A DNA stretch of 64,000 bases from Collinsella sp. OM04-5 (GCF_003439125.1 NZ_QSUU01000009.1:1-64000); one strand, 5' to 3'. Counted from the first letter of the stretch, positions 33,649-43,505 are shown. The notes: generated by a model not told the origin, from the sequence alone. Numbers and translations: made by a program.

Positions 33649-34949
33649 TCGTCCACCTCCTCTTGTGTGAGCGTCCCCGACCGCAGGCCTTCTGCGATAA
33701 ACGGCGGCTCGCGGTCAAGCGTCCAGGTGCGCTCGGCGGCATCGAACGTCACATAGCGCTCGAGCTCTACGCCACCCGATGCGGCGCGTCGCACCCCCGA
33801 ATACGAGGAGACGAAACGCCTGCCATCGGCGTGGCGCTCGGACATCACGATGCCGTCGAGCGCCATGGCAATCTGCTCCTCGATGAGCTCGCTCGGCAGA
33901 TCGATGCCATAACGTGCAAGCAACGTCAGACGCACCACGGTCTCCTGTTCTGAACCCGCATGAAGTGTGGTGAGCGACCCGTCGTGGCCCGTGTTCATGG
34001 CCTGCAACATGTCGCAGCACTCGGCACCGCGCACCTCGCCCACCACGATGCGGTCGGGGCGCATGCGCAGGGCATTAGTTACCAGGTCGCGGATCGTCAC
34101 CGCGCCTTCACCCTCAATTGAAGCCTCGCGCGCCTCTAGGCGCACCACGTGCGGATGATGCGCAAACTTGAGCTCGGCAGAGTCCTCGATCGTCACGATG
34201 CGCTCGCCGGTGGAAATCTCACATGACAACGCGTTGAGCAGGGTGGTCTTACCAGATCCCGTGCCTCCCGCAACCGCCAGGTCCTGTCGCAGCGACACCG
34301 CGCACGACAGCAGCTGCGCATACCAAAGCGGCAGCGACCCCAGCCCCACAAGCTCGTCCAGCGAGCAGATACGGTCCGAGAACTTTCGGATGGTGAGAAT
34401 CGGTCCGTCAATCGCCACAGGCGGAATCACCGCGTTGACGCGATAACCCGTTTTGAGGCGGGCGTTGACGATGGGGCTGCGCTCGTCGATACGGCGGCCA
34501 AGTGGCGAGATGATGCGGTCGATAAGCACACGGATCTGTTCATCATCCTCAAACGCATGCTCGATGGGGTACAAGACGCCGCCGCGTTCAAAGAAAGCCG
34601 AGCGGCAGCCGTTGATCATGATCTCGGTAACGGTGTCGTCCTCGATGAGCGGCTGCAACGGCCCCAAGCCCACCACGTCATCCAAAATCTCGTCGATGAT
34701 GGTTTCGCGCTCGGGCGTCGCGAGATCGGTCGGCTCCTCAACATTGAGCGCCGCCTCCACCGCAGGACGCAATTCCGAGCGGGCAAGTGCCGGGTCGATA
34801 TAGGCGCTGATACGCGCCACTTCGTCGTAACCCATGCGGTCCATCACGGCGCGCTTGGTGCGTCGTTTCACCGCGCGGCGACGCCCCGCATCTACAGGCG
34901 CTGCCGCCGCTGCAGCGCCGGCAGCCTTAATCCTCGTTTGCAGGCTCAT
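33621..34949 (-). CDS. tadA: Tad pilus ATPase TadA (CpaF)
   Basis: 442 residues, hexameric secretion ATPase of the VirB11/CpaF family that powers pilus extension. Walker [15 protein letters not shown], Asp box [13 protein letters not shown], Walker [23 protein letters not shown] and the His box TTLHAGS are all present. The start codon overlaps the stop of the tadZ gene (ATGA). Confidence 0.96.
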   Translation of the reverse strand: MSLQTRIKAAGAAAAAAPVDAGRRRAVKRRTKRAVMDRMGYDEVARISAYIDPALARSELRPAVEAALNVEEPTDLATPERETIIDEILDDVVGLGPLQPLIEDDTVTEIMINGCRSAFFERGGVLYPIEHAFEDDEQIRVLIDRIISPLGRRIDERSPIVNARLKTGYRVNAVIPPVAIDGPILTIRKFSDRICSLDELVGLGSLPLWYAQLLSCAVSLRQDLAVAGGTGSGKTTLLNALSCEISTGERIVTIEDSAELKFAHHPHVVRLEAREASIEGEGAVTIRDLVTNALRMRPDRIVVGEVRGAECCDMLQAMNTGHDGSLTTLHAGSEQETVVRLTLLARYGIDLPSELIEEQIAMALDGIVMSERHADGRRFVSSYSGVRRAASGGVELERYVTFDAAERTWTLDREPPFIAEGLRSGTLTQEEVDEWRSLCPSS

Positions 34950-36595
34950 CGCTGATCACCCTCGCGCAACCAGGGAAGGCGGATACGCGGGCGTTCGGTA
35001 CGCGTTGCACGGTCGGCGACCATATCGCTCCAAGGGCCGACGGCGCACCCCAGTTCCACGAGCATCTCGCGCGTGGCCTCGCGCACGCTGGTCGCAAAAA
35101 CGCTGGTCTGCCCCACTGCCTCGTCAGCGCGCCCAAACGCCATGAGCGCGGCGAGATCCTGCCCGCCATCGGCGATACGAATCTTGGAGCTCAACGCACA
35201 GGCAATCTCAAAGCGCATGGCGACGTCCTCGTCTGCCCCGCGCGCACCGAACCGGTTGAACACGGCGCTCATGCGCGTGCGCGGCACACCTACTCGACTT
35301 GCCAGTTCAATGACGCGCGACGCCGATGTCGCGGACGACACCGCCGCATCGCCAACGACCAGGCAACGGTCGCTCGCTGCCACCGCAGCCGCCACGGCGT
35401 CGCCCCAAAAGACCGAGGTATCGATAAAGACCACGTCGGATTCGCGACGCAGAACATCAAGCAGTAGCTCCACCGGACGTGCCATGAGCTCGGCTTGCTC
35501 GGGAGCCGCAACGGGACCCCAAAGCGTAACGCCCGGCGCCACGCGCATCGATGTGGCTACGATATCCGGCTCGGTGAGCGCGCCCGCCGCCGACGGCTCG
35601 ATAAGTGTCGCCATATCGCGCGGGGCATCGACGCCTAACAAGTCGTAAAGGTTTCCAAACATCAGGTCCAGGTCGAGCACGGCGGCACGCAAGCCCAACA
35701 GCGACGATGTGTGTGCCATGGTGGCAACGATCGTCGACTTGCCGCAACCGCCCGAACCCGAAATGGCGCAGATGACCGAAGCTCGATGCGGCGAAGCGGC
35801 AGCGTCTGCCGGCGGCATCGGAGGCGGCGGGGCGGGCGTCGGTGACAGCGTCCCCGTCTCCCCCGCCGCAACCACACGCTGCGTCCAAGCCGGCATGGCA
35901 GCCTGTTCGGTCTGCGAGGCAGGCTCGTTCTGCGCAATCTGCTCATGCTGCATCAGCGACAACTCGCCACACCCGGCAAAGCCCTCAACTTCGTCGAGTT
36001 CATCCGCCAGATTCACGCCGTGCACGTATCCCATATCTACAGCCGGGGAGTCGCCAGCATGCTGCGCCGGCCCTCCAGCGTCATCGTATACAAGGGGGTT
36101 CCGGGGGCGCCGACCATGCTCGGCTTCCGCTTTTCCATAATCATCAACACGCGGGCCTCTTGTAGCGCGAGGCGCCCCGGGTTCCCTATCAACAAAAGCA
36201 TCGGGCTCAATCGTCATGCGCCGATCGGAATCAACCGCTCCCTCGCCCGCGCGCCCGTTGCCGCATATACTGTGCGCAGCGATGACCTCGGTCGCCCCCG
36301 CGCGAAACAGCCCCTCGATATCCGACGGATCGAGCGCTTCTATCAACACGACCACGCGACTCACGCGACCTTCGGCCGTCAGGCGCGCAACAGTCTTGCG
36401 CACATCTTCGGTATCAAACAGAGACGCCGCGATGATGGCAGCCCCGCGGCGCGACGGAAACGCCCGCGCCATGGAAACCAGCCCGTCCAGGTCACCCACG
36501 CGAAGCACCTGTGCACCCGCATCACGGCCCTCGACTTCCCGCTGCAACAGCCCGTAATCGCCGCACGCGCAGCACGCAAGCCAGATCGCCTTCAT
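34946..36595 (-). CDS. tadZ: TadZ/CpaE-like localisation ATPase with long insert
   Basis: 549 residues, of the MinD/ParA-like family that positions the Tad machine. The N-terminal domain (1-110) looks like an atypical receiver without the phospho-acceptor. Residues about 115-275 are a low-complexity, Pro/Ala/Glu-rich insert, probably disordered. The ATPase domain follows: deviant Walker A SGSGGCGKSTIVATMA, LDLDLMFGNLYDLLGV, FIDTSVFWG. The ATG (36595) overlaps the cpaB TGA, with GGAGG 9 bases upstream. Confidence 0.87.
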   Translation of the reverse strand: MKAIWLACCACGDYGLLQREVEGRDAGAQVLRVGDLDGLVSMARAFPSRRGAAIIAASLFDTEDVRKTVARLTAEGRVSRVVVLIEALDPSDIEGLFRAGATEVIAAHSICGNGRAGEGAVDSDRRMTIEPDAFVDREPGAPRATRGPRVDDYGKAEAEHGRRPRNPLVYDDAGGPAQHAGDSPAVDMGYVHGVNLADELDEVEGFAGCGELSLMQHEQIAQNEPASQTEQAAMPAWTQRVVAAGETGTLSPTPAPPPPMPPADAAASPHRASVICAISGSGGCGKSTIVATMAHTSSLLGLRAAVLDLDLMFGNLYDLLGVDAPRDMATLIEPSAAGALTEPDIVATSMRVAPGVTLWGPVAAPEQAELMARPVELLLDVLRRESDVVFIDTSVFWGDAVAAAVAASDRCLVVGDAAVSSATSASRVIELASRVGVPRTRMSAVFNRFGARGADEDVAMRFEIACALSSKIRIADGGQDLAALMAFGRADEAVGQTSVFATSVREATREMLVELGCAVGPWSDMVADRATRTERPRIRLPWLREGDQR

Positions 36596-37254
36596 CACTC
36601 GTCGCCTCCGCTCTTTTTGCCGCGCGCCGTGGCGGGAATCGTCAAGCTGACCGTTCCCTTGCCCGAGGCGCCCAGCAGTTCCTTGACGTCTTCGGGGTCA
36701 GCCGCCAGCGTCACCCATTCGATCTTGCCCTCACGTGTGGTGCCGGCATCTTCGCTGGTATCGATCACGTACGCGCCGCACAAACGATCGGTCACGCCAT
36801 CTTTTTGCACGTACACGTCCACATAGCTGCCCACGCCCGTGGCGCCGCCGACTGAGTGCTCGGCATCGACCGCCACCGAAACGGCAACCTTGCCCTTAGG
36901 CACCTCGAGCTTGTGGCTCTCGGCCTTGGTGTAGACATTGCAAATCACGGCGTTTTTGGGAATGCGCGAGGTCGTCACGTCGCCGCGCACCTGACGCAGC
37001 TCGGTCGCCGCATCACGCGGCAGCAGACTCGCCAGCCATTCCTGGGTTATGACATTGGTCTCATCGAGGGTCTCGCCCACATCGATATCGCGCGCCGCGA
37101 CGCATACCTCGACGCGATCGCCACCGTACTTGGCCAAGGTCTCAGCCTGGACCCGTTCAGCTTGCGAGCGGATCGACGAGCCGTAAACCATGCATAGCAG
37201 AGCAGCGAGCACGCCCGCGACCAGACTGATGGCGATGCGCTTGCTCTTGTTCAC
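36595..37254 (-). CDS. cpaB: Flp pilus assembly protein CpaB (SAF domain)
   Basis: 219 residues, first gene of the pilus operon. One N-terminal membrane helix (RIAISLVAGVLAALLCMVYG) is followed by an SAF domain (VEVCVAARDIDVGETLDETNV) and a RcpC/CpaB domain (VPKGKVAVSVAVDAEHSVGGATGVGSYVDVYV). The GTG start at 37254 follows AGGAGC by 4 bases; the frame upstream of it lacks such a site. In monoderms CpaB lies outside the membrane and may bind the cell wall. Confidence 0.87.
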   Translation of the reverse strand: MNKSKRIAISLVAGVLAALLCMVYGSSIRSQAERVQAETLAKYGGDRVEVCVAARDIDVGETLDETNVITQEWLASLLPRDAATELRQVRGDVTTSRIPKNAVICNVYTKAESHKLEVPKGKVAVSVAVDAEHSVGGATGVGSYVDVYVQKDGVTDRLCGAYVIDTSEDAGTTREGKIEWVTLAADPEDVKELLGASGKGTVSLTIPATARGKKSGGDE

Positions 37255-37452
37255 GGCCGCTCCTCTCATGGCAGTGCCGGGCAAATGCCCGTACCACCAT
37301 TGTCTGGGCGACCAGAGCGCAAAGCGGCGCAATCGCAATCTTGGTTTTACGTGTCAAACCAATTGCTGACCAAAAGCTGACCAGCCCGTCAAGCTCGTGG
37401 CAAGGTTTTGGTCAGAACGTCGGCAAAACGCATATTTCGAGGCGCTTTGGCA

Positions 37453-37490
37453 GAAAAAAAGCCGCCTCCCGAACAGTTGGAAGACGGCTG
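37453..37490 (-). terminator. Terminator of rsgA
   Basis: On the minus strand AGCCGTCTTCC-(8-base loop)-GGGAGGCGGCT followed by seven T residues, 17 bases after the rsgA stop. The stem contains G-T pairs. Confidence 0.8.
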
Positions 37491-37506
37491 TCATAGGAAA
37501 AATCAA

Positions 37507-38691
37507 TTACAGATGGACATCGGGGTCGAGCATTTGGGCACTCACGCGCATGGATGACGCTAGATTTTGGAACGTCTCCAAACGCAGACTGTCGATCTGT
37601 CCAGCATCTTCGGCCTCGCGAACGGCGCAACCCGGCTCGTGAGTGTGCGTGCAATCGCCAAACCGGCACGCACGCGACGCCTCGACGATCTCGGGGAAGG
37701 CACGCGCCAGACCCCGCTCATGCCCCACGAGCGGCAGGCTGCGCAGGCCCGGGGCATCGGCGATCACGCCGGCGTCGCCCGGCAGCGCCACCATCACGCG
37801 CGCAACGGTAGTGTGACGGCCTTGGTCGTCGCGTTCGCGCACACCGCCGGTCGCCAACGTATCGTGGCCCAGCAGTGCATTGAGCAGCGTCGACTTGCCG
37901 GCACCCGACTCGCCCAGAATCATGGCGCAGCTCCCAGCAGGCACGCAGGAACGGACCTCGTCCAGGCCGCGGCCCTCGGCAGAGGACGTCACGATTACGC
38001 GCACGTCCGGACCCACCAGGCGGCGCACGCGGTCCAGATCGCGCTCGAGCTCCTCGGCATCGCAGCGGTCAGCTTTGGTGAGCACCACCACCGGCTCGGC
38101 ATCGCAGTCGAGCGCCAACACTAGCGAGCGCGCCACGCGGTCGAGCAGCACCTCGCCAGCACCGAGCGCCTGCACGATTAGCACGCTATCCACGTTGGAG
38201 CAGAGCACCTGGCGCTCTCCGCGGGCACGGCCGCGCCAACGTTCAAAGCTCGTATGGCGCGGCAGCACGCACTCAATCACGCCCATATCGTGCCCGGGAG
38301 CGCGGCGCACCGCCACGCGGTCGCCCACGGCGGGCAGCAGGACCTCGTCCTCGCCGCGCGACTTGGCAAACCCCACGGCATGCTCGGCACGAAAGGTGTC
38401 GTCGGCAGTAGCCACCAGCGGAAACCCGCGATCCAAGCGCACCACGGCGCCAAGCTGCATCTGCTCGGGCTCCTCGGCATGTGCGCAGAAATCATCAAAG
38501 GCAGTCTGCTGGGCTTCATCGACTGGCAGGTCATCAAACGCCGGAACGTCCTGCAGCGCGTCGAGTCCCGGCACGCTTGCCAGCAGCTCCTCAGCAGATG
38601 CGGGAGCCTCGGTCGCAAGCTTCCGACGACGATCGCGCTTAGCCCGCGCCCCCGTCGTCTTTTTCTTCGCTTTAGCCTTAGCCTTGCCCAC
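37507..38691 (-). CDS. rsgA: Ribosome small-subunit GTPase RsgA
   Basis: 394 residues. Circularly permuted GTPase that checks the 30S decoding centre late in assembly. The G motifs are in the permuted order G4 (LTKAD), G5 (SSAEG), G1 (GESGAGKST), G2 (RHTT) and G3 (DAPG), with an OB-fold before and the zinc-binding CRFGDCTHTHEPGC after. The GTG start (38691) has GGGAGG 5 bases upstream. Residues 1-20 are very basic (GKAKAKAKKKTTGARAKR), suited to rRNA contact. Confidence 0.94.
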   Translation of the reverse strand: MGKAKAKAKKKTTGARAKRDRRRKLATEAPASAEELLASVPGLDALQDVPAFDDLPVDEAQQTAFDDFCAHAEEPEQMQLGAVVRLDRGFPLVATADDTFRAEHAVGFAKSRGEDEVLLPAVGDRVAVRRAPGHDMGVIECVLPRHTSFERWRGRARGERQVLCSNVDSVLIVQALGAGEVLLDRVARSLVLALDCDAEPVVVLTKADRCDAEELERDLDRVRRLVGPDVRVIVTSSAEGRGLDEVRSCVPAGSCAMILGESGAGKSTLLNALLGHDTLATGGVRERDDQGRHTTVARVMVALPGDAGVIADAPGLRSLPLVGHERGLARAFPEIVEASRACRFGDCTHTHEPGCAVREAEDAGQIDSLRLETFQNLASSMRVSAQMLDPDVHL

Positions 38692-38739
38692 AAGCGCCTC
38701 CCAGCACCATAAATCACAACTGAGCAGGTATTTTCCCAC

Positions 38740-38775
38740 AAAAAAGAGTCGGTCGAGCAAATGCTCGACCGACTC
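38740..38775 (-). terminator. Terminator downstream of the P-type ATPase
   Basis: On the minus strand GAGTCGGTCGAGCA and TGCTCGACCGACTC form a perfect 14-bp stem followed by six T residues. Confidence 0.9.
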
Positions 38776-38817
38776 ACACACTTTCCCTCAGCTTACGGTC
38801 CCGAGAGGTTATCCGAA

Positions 38818-38909
38818 GGCCCGCCCGCCGGGAGGGGTTTCTTCTGAGTGATCCCGCAGCGCGAAGCGCGAGGACCAGCGAAGAAGAAACCCCGCAGGCG
38901 GGCGGGCCC
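38818..38909. repeat. Dispersed large hairpin element, family 2, copy A
   Basis: GGCCCGCCCGCC-GGGAGGGGTTTCTTCT pairs with AGAAGAAACCCC-GCAGGCGGGCGGGCC across a loop that contains ATCCCGCAGC-GCGAAGCGC-GAGGACC. It starts about 12 bases after the P-type ATPase stop on the minus strand. The copy at 48858-48952, after pheT, shares the core (ATCCCGCAG, GCGAAG, GCGAGGAC, AACCCCGCAGG) while the outer stem bases differ in a pairing-preserving way. The GAG/GCAG mismatch occurs at more than one level of each stem. Function unknown. Confidence 0.7.
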
Positions 38910-38920
38910 GGACAGGTACG

Positions 38921-41602
38921 TTACTCTTTCTCCACCGCGCGCATGATCGCCTTGTAGATCTCCATCAACGGGATGATCAGGAAGGCCAGGCCCAGCGCGG
39001 CAAGAACGCCCTTGAGCTCAAGCGTCACAGGGCCAAAGAACATCTCGGCAAGCGTCGGCTGCACGGTCACGATCACCGTCAGCACCAGTGCCAGAGCGGC
39101 GGAAGCCCACAGCCACTTGTTCTGCTTCTTCATGGTGAACAGCGACGCACGACGGCTGCGCATATTGAAGCAGTGGAAAATCTCGACCATGTTGAGCGTG
39201 ATGAACGCCATCATCACGCCTTCCTCGTCGGCATTGCCGGCGATCATATCGGCGATGTGGATGTAGCCCATGTCAAAGTACACGCCCACAAAGAAGCTCG
39301 CCAGCACCAGCACGGTGATGATTAGGCCCTGGACCACGCAGTCCAGACCCATATGTCCGGCAAAGACACCATCCTTGGCGTTGCGCGGCTTGCGCTTCAT
39401 GATGTCGCCCTCGGCGTCCTCCATGCCCAGCGCGAGCGCAGGGAAGCAGTCGGTAACCAGGTTCACCCACAGCAGCTGCACCGGCTGGAAGATGGTAAAG
39501 CCGATGAGCGTGGCGATAAACACCGAGAAGACCTCGGCAAGGTTGGCCGAAAGCAGGAACTGGATGACCTTGCGAATGTTGTCGTAGATGCGACGGCCCT
39601 CTTCGCAGGCACCGATGATGGTGGCAAAGTTGTCGTCGGCGAGCACCATGTCGGCGACGTTCTTGGTGACATCGGTACCGGTGATGCCCATGCCCACGCC
39701 GATGTCGGCGCGCTTGATGGACGGAGCGTCGTTGACGCCGTCGCCCGTCATGGCCACGATCTGGTCGCGCGACTTCCAAGCCTCGACGATGCGGGTCTTG
39801 TGCTCGGGCTGGACGCGGGCGTACACGCCGTAGTCCTCGATGTGCGCGTCGAGTTCCTCGTCGCTCATGCGGTCGAGGTCGGCGCCCGTGATGGCCTGGC
39901 TGCGATCGGCGACGATACCCAGCTGCTTGGCGATGGCCACGGCGGTGTCGATGTGGTCGCCCGTGATCATGACGGTGCGGATGCCGGCGTCGTGCGCCTC
40001 GCGGATGGCGTCGGCCACCTCGGGACGGACCGGGTCAATCATGCCGGACAGGCCGCAGAAGACCAGGTCATGCTCGAGCGCGGCGGGGCTGCAGTCGGCC
40101 GGGACCTCGGTGTAGGTGTGGCTTGCCAGCGCCAGCACGCGCAGGGCCTCGTCGGCCATGGCCTTGTTGGCGGCCACGAGCTCGGCGCGACGCTCCTCGG
40201 TCAGGGGGACGACCTTATCGCCCTCGTAGATATGGGTGCACAGGCCGATCACCACGTCGGGCGCGCCCTTGGTGTACTGCTCGTACTCGCCATCCAAGGT
40301 CTCGACGACCACGGACATCATCTTGCGGCCCGAGTCAAACGGGGCCTCGCCCACGCGCGGATGCTCGGCAGTCAGGCCGGTGAGGCCAGCCTTGCCGGCA
40401 TCGTTGACGAGCGCACACTCAGTCGGCTCACCCACGGCCTCGCCCAGCTCCTCGTCCCACTGAGCATCGGAGCACAGCGCCATGCCGGCCAGGAACTTCT
40501 CCTTGGGCGCAGCGAGCTCGTGCTTGACGACGGTCATCTTATTCTGGGTAAGGGTACCGGTCTTGTCGGAGCAGATGGTCTGTGTGCAGCCAAGGGTCTC
40601 GACAGCAGAGAGCTTGCGGATAATCGCCTGGCGCTTGGCCATCTTGGTCACGCCAAGCGAAAGGACGATGGTCACGACGGCAACCAGGCCCTCGGGGATG
40701 GCGGCGACGGCGAGCGAGACGGCAACCATAAAGGTGTCGAGCAGGGCAGTCGGGTCGGTAAGAACGTTGCCCACGCCGTGGCGGATGATATCAACGCCAA
40801 AGATGACGACGCAGATGACGATAACCATGATGGTGAGGATGCGGCTGAGCTCGGCGAGCTTCACCTGCAGCGGCGTGAGCTCTTCCTTGGCCTCGGCCAG
40901 GGCGCCGGCGATCTTGCCCATCTCGGTGTTCATGCCGGTGCCGACCACGACGGCGCGACCGCGGCCGTACACGACGGTGGAGCCCATATAGCACATGTTC
41001 TTACGGTCGCCGAGCGGCACGTCATCGGTGCCCGCAGCGAGCTCGATCACGTTGGCGTGCTTCTCTACGGGCACGGACTCGCCGGTGAGCGCGGCCTCTT
41101 CGATCTTCATCGTAGCGCTCTCGAGCACGCGGCAGTCGGCCGGGACGGAGTCGCCCGCCTCGAGCATGATCACATCGCCAGGCACGAGCTCGGCGCTCGG
41201 CAGGTGCACGAGCTTGCCGTCGCGCAGCACCTTGGACTGCGCCGCACTCATCTCCTGCAGGGCCTCGAGGGCCTCCTCGCTCTTGGCTTCCTGGACCACG
41301 CCCAGCACCGAGTTGACGATAACGACGAACATGATGATGGCAACATCGGCAAAGTCGGGCTCGCCCTTGACCATGCCCGTGAGCGCACTGATGACGGCGG
41401 CAACGATCAGCATGATGACCATAGGGTCAGCCATCTGTTCAAAGAAACGCTTCCACAGCGGCGTCTTCTCAGCTTCCTCGAGCTTGTTAGGGCCTGTCTT
41501 GGCGAGGCGCGAAGACGCCTCGTCGTTGCTCAGGCCGAGGTTCTCATCGACACCTTGGTCGCTGAGCACCTCCGCCGCGGCGGACAGGTATTCCTTTTGC
41601 AT
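38921..41602 (-). CDS. Calcium-transporting-type P-type ATPase
   Basis: 893 residues, P2-type (SERCA/PMCA-like) cation pump. Actuator motif TGES, phosphorylation site CSDKTGTLTQNKM, hinge MTGDGVNDAPSIKRADIGVGMG and the M4 ion site PEGLVAVVTIVLSLG are all present, with ten predicted membrane helices. The sequence around M4-M6 fits Ca2+ export, but the ion is inferred. AGGAGG lies 9 bases before the ATG inside a strong hairpin (41613-41666). Not in an operon. Confidence 0.92.
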   Translation of the reverse strand: MQKEYLSAAAEVLSDQGVDENLGLSNDEASSRLAKTGPNKLEEAEKTPLWKRFFEQMADPMVIMLIVAAVISALTGMVKGEPDFADVAIIMFVVIVNSVLGVVQEAKSEEALEALQEMSAAQSKVLRDGKLVHLPSAELVPGDVIMLEAGDSVPADCRVLESATMKIEEAALTGESVPVEKHANVIELAAGTDDVPLGDRKNMCYMGSTVVYGRGRAVVVGTGMNTEMGKIAGALAEAKEELTPLQVKLAELSRILTIMVIVICVVIFGVDIIRHGVGNVLTDPTALLDTFMVAVSLAVAAIPEGLVAVVTIVLSLGVTKMAKRQAIIRKLSAVETLGCTQTICSDKTGTLTQNKMTVVKHELAAPKEKFLAGMALCSDAQWDEELGEAVGEPTECALVNDAGKAGLTGLTAEHPRVGEAPFDSGRKMMSVVVETLDGEYEQYTKGAPDVVIGLCTHIYEGDKVVPLTEERRAELVAANKAMADEALRVLALASHTYTEVPADCSPAALEHDLVFCGLSGMIDPVRPEVADAIREAHDAGIRTVMITGDHIDTAVAIAKQLGIVADRSQAITGADLDRMSDEELDAHIEDYGVYARVQPEHKTRIVEAWKSRDQIVAMTGDGVNDAPSIKRADIGVGMGITGTDVTKNVADMVLADDNFATIIGACEEGRRIYDNIRKVIQFLLSANLAEVFSVFIATLIGFTIFQPVQLLWVNLVTDCFPALALGMEDAEGDIMKRKPRNAKDGVFAGHMGLDCVVQGLIITVLVLASFFVGVYFDMGYIHIADMIAGNADEEGVMMAFITLNMVEIFHCFNMRSRRASLFTMKKQNKWLWASAALALVLTVIVTVQPTLAEMFFGPVTLELKGVLAALGLAFLIIPLMEIYKAIMRAVEKE

Positions 41603-41612
41603 ATAGAGTCCC

Positions 41613-41666
41613 CTCCTGGGATTCGGGCCACTCAGCAGATTGATGCCCGATCATAATTCCCAGGAG
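41613..41666 (-). promoter_or_regulatory. Hairpin covering the ATPase ribosome-binding site
   Basis: On the minus strand CTCCTGGGA (41666-41658) pairs with TCCCAGGAG (41621-41613), and inside it TCGGGC (41650-41645) pairs with GCCCGA (41628-41623). The right arm includes the AGGAG of the ribosome site of the P-type ATPase, so the folded form would block translation. It could be an ion-sensing leader or a thermosensor; it does not match a riboswitch class I can name with confidence. The remaining 41667-41950 is AT-richer and holds no gene. Confidence 0.6.
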
Positions 41667-41975
41667 AAGGGCAAGGGCTCATCAAGGCTGCCGTGCTGAG
41701 CGGCAGTTGATAGTGGAGCTATGGTACCCCAAAGCGACGCGTCTAGCCAAAACAATCGGTTTGGAAATATGGTCCGCACGCAACGGTGCAGACCGTGTGA
41801 TGCTCAACATTGATAAAACGTTTTTTCTTCGGCACATCGTCAAACTGAAATATCGCCCAGATAGCAGCGGTTGGAGCGGTTGGTAAAGTTTTTTCATATA
41901 CCGTTTATTCCGCAAAAAATGAACTTCTAATTCGGCATACGGTCGATTTTATGGGGTATTCGGTCGGCATTTCGT

Positions 41976-41981
41976 TATAAT
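41976..41981 (+). promoter_or_regulatory. Probable -10 box of pyk
   Basis: TATAAT, a perfect -10 hexamer, 63 bases before the pyk ATG in an AT-rich region. No good -35 box lies 16-18 bases upstream, so activation may be needed. Confidence 0.5.
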
Positions 41982-42044
41982 CAACACGGTTTTATTTCTT
42001 ATGGTTTATCTATCAGCGCAAGACGATGTCAGATGGAGGTCTGA

Positions 42045-43505
42045 ATGTACAAGCGCACTAAGATTGTATGCACCATGGGTCCCGCCTGCGATAGCGACGA
42101 GACCATCCGCGAGATGATCAAGGCGGGCATGAACGTCGCCCGTTTTAACTTCTCGCACGGCTCTTACGACGAGCACCACGGTCGCATCGAGCGCGTCCGT
42201 CGTATTTCCAAGGAGCTCGGTATGCCCGTCGGCATCCTGCTCGACACCAAGGGCCCCGAGGTCCGCACCGGCCTTCTGGTCGACGGCAAGAAGGTTGCCG
42301 TCAAGACCGGCGACAAGATCGTCGTCACCGCTCAGCCCACGTCCGAGGATTTCCACGGCACCGCTGAGCACATCTCCCTCGACTACCTGGCTCTGCCCTC
42401 CGAGGTCGAGAAGGGCTCCCTCATCCTGATCGACGACGGCCTGGTTGCCCTTGAGGTCGAGTCCGTCGACGGTCAGGACATGACCTGCGTCGTCAAGAAC
42501 GACGGCCTGATCGGCGAGCGCAAGGGCGTCAACATGCCCAACGTCAACATCTCGCTGCCCGCCATCACCGAGCGCGATCGTCAGGACATTCTCTTTGGCC
42601 TGACCGAGAACATCGACTACATCGCCGCTTCCTTCATCCGTGACGGCGAGTCCGTCCGCGGCATCCGCGAGCTTTGCCGCGAGAACGGCGGCGAGCACGT
42701 GACGATTTTCCCGAAGATCGAGTGCGCCCTGGGCGTCGAGAACTTCGACGAGATCCTCGAGGCTTCCGACGGCATCATGGTCGCCCGTGGCGACCTGGGC
42801 ATCGAGATCAAGCCCGAGCTCGTTCCCCACATCCAGAAGGAGATCATCGCCAAGTGCAACGCGGCCTACAAGCCCGTTATCACCGCTACGCAGATGCTCG
42901 ACTCCATGCAGCAGAACCCGCGCCCGACGCGCGCCGAGGTTGCCGACGTTGCTAACGCCATCTACGACGGCACCGACGCCGTTATGCTTTCCGGCGAGTC
43001 CGCTGCCGGTAAGTACCCGGTTGAGGCCGTCAAGATGCAGGCCAGCATTGCTCTCGAGACCGAGAAGTACCTCCCGGCTCACGCTCCGCTCGAGGTTCCG
43101 GCCGATGCTCACGGCACCCGCGTCGTCAACAACGTTGTGGGTATGTCCGCTGTGAACATGGCTACCACCGTTGGCGCCAAGTGCATCACCGTGCCGACGA
43201 CCACCGGTCGTACCGCTCGCCTGATCTCGCACTTCCGTCCCAATATGCCGATCTGCGCGTTCTCCCGCCACGAGTGGGCCGTCCAGCAGATGATCATGTA
43301 CTGGGGCGTTATCCCGCACCAGGCCGAGATTACCCAGGGCACCGTCAACGGCACGATCGTCAAGGCGATCGAGACCGCTAAGGAGCTCGGCTACGTCGAG
43401 GCCGGCGACCTGACCGTCGCCACCGCCGGCGATCCCCGCATGAGCGTCCAGCTCGAGGACAAGGTCTCCTCGACCAACGTCGCTTACGTCGCCCAGGTGC
43501 GCTAA
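42045..43505 (+). CDS. pyk: Pyruvate kinase
   Basis: 486 residues. Last step of glycolysis: phosphoenolpyruvate plus ADP to pyruvate plus ATP. N-terminal TKIVCTMGPACDSDETIREMI, the substrate region FNFSHGSYDEHHGRI, the signature FPKIECALGVENFDEIL, MVARGDLGIEI and TATQMLDSM are all present, plus the C-terminal alpha/beta domain. GGAGG lies 6 bases before the ATG. It uses more T-ending codons (CGT, GCT, GTT) than its neighbours, as highly expressed genes often do. No C-terminal PEP-utiliser extension. Confidence 0.97.
   Translation: MYKRTKIVCTMGPACDSDETIREMIKAGMNVARFNFSHGSYDEHHGRIERVRRISKELGMPVGILLDTKGPEVRTGLLVDGKKVAVKTGDKIVVTAQPTSEDFHGTAEHISLDYLALPSEVEKGSLILIDDGLVALEVESVDGQDMTCVVKNDGLIGERKGVNMPNVNISLPAITERDRQDILFGLTENIDYIAASFIRDGESVRGIRELCRENGGEHVTIFPKIECALGVENFDEILEASDGIMVARGDLGIEIKPELVPHIQKEIIAKCNAAYKPVITATQMLDSMQQNPRPTRAEVADVANAIYDGTDAVMLSGESAAGKYPVEAVKMQASIALETEKYLPAHAPLEVPADAHGTRVVNNVVGMSAVNMATTVGAKCITVPTTTGRTARLISHFRPNMPICAFSRHEWAVQQMIMYWGVIPHQAEITQGTVNGTIVKAIETAKELGYVEAGDLTVATAGDPRMSVQLEDKVSSTNVAYVAQVR

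Noticed and set aside
39353..41656. 767-residue open frame opposite the P-type ATPase
   Set aside because: It mirrors a clear, complete ATPase and has the His/Leu/Gly-rich composition of an antisense shadow in GC-rich DNA.
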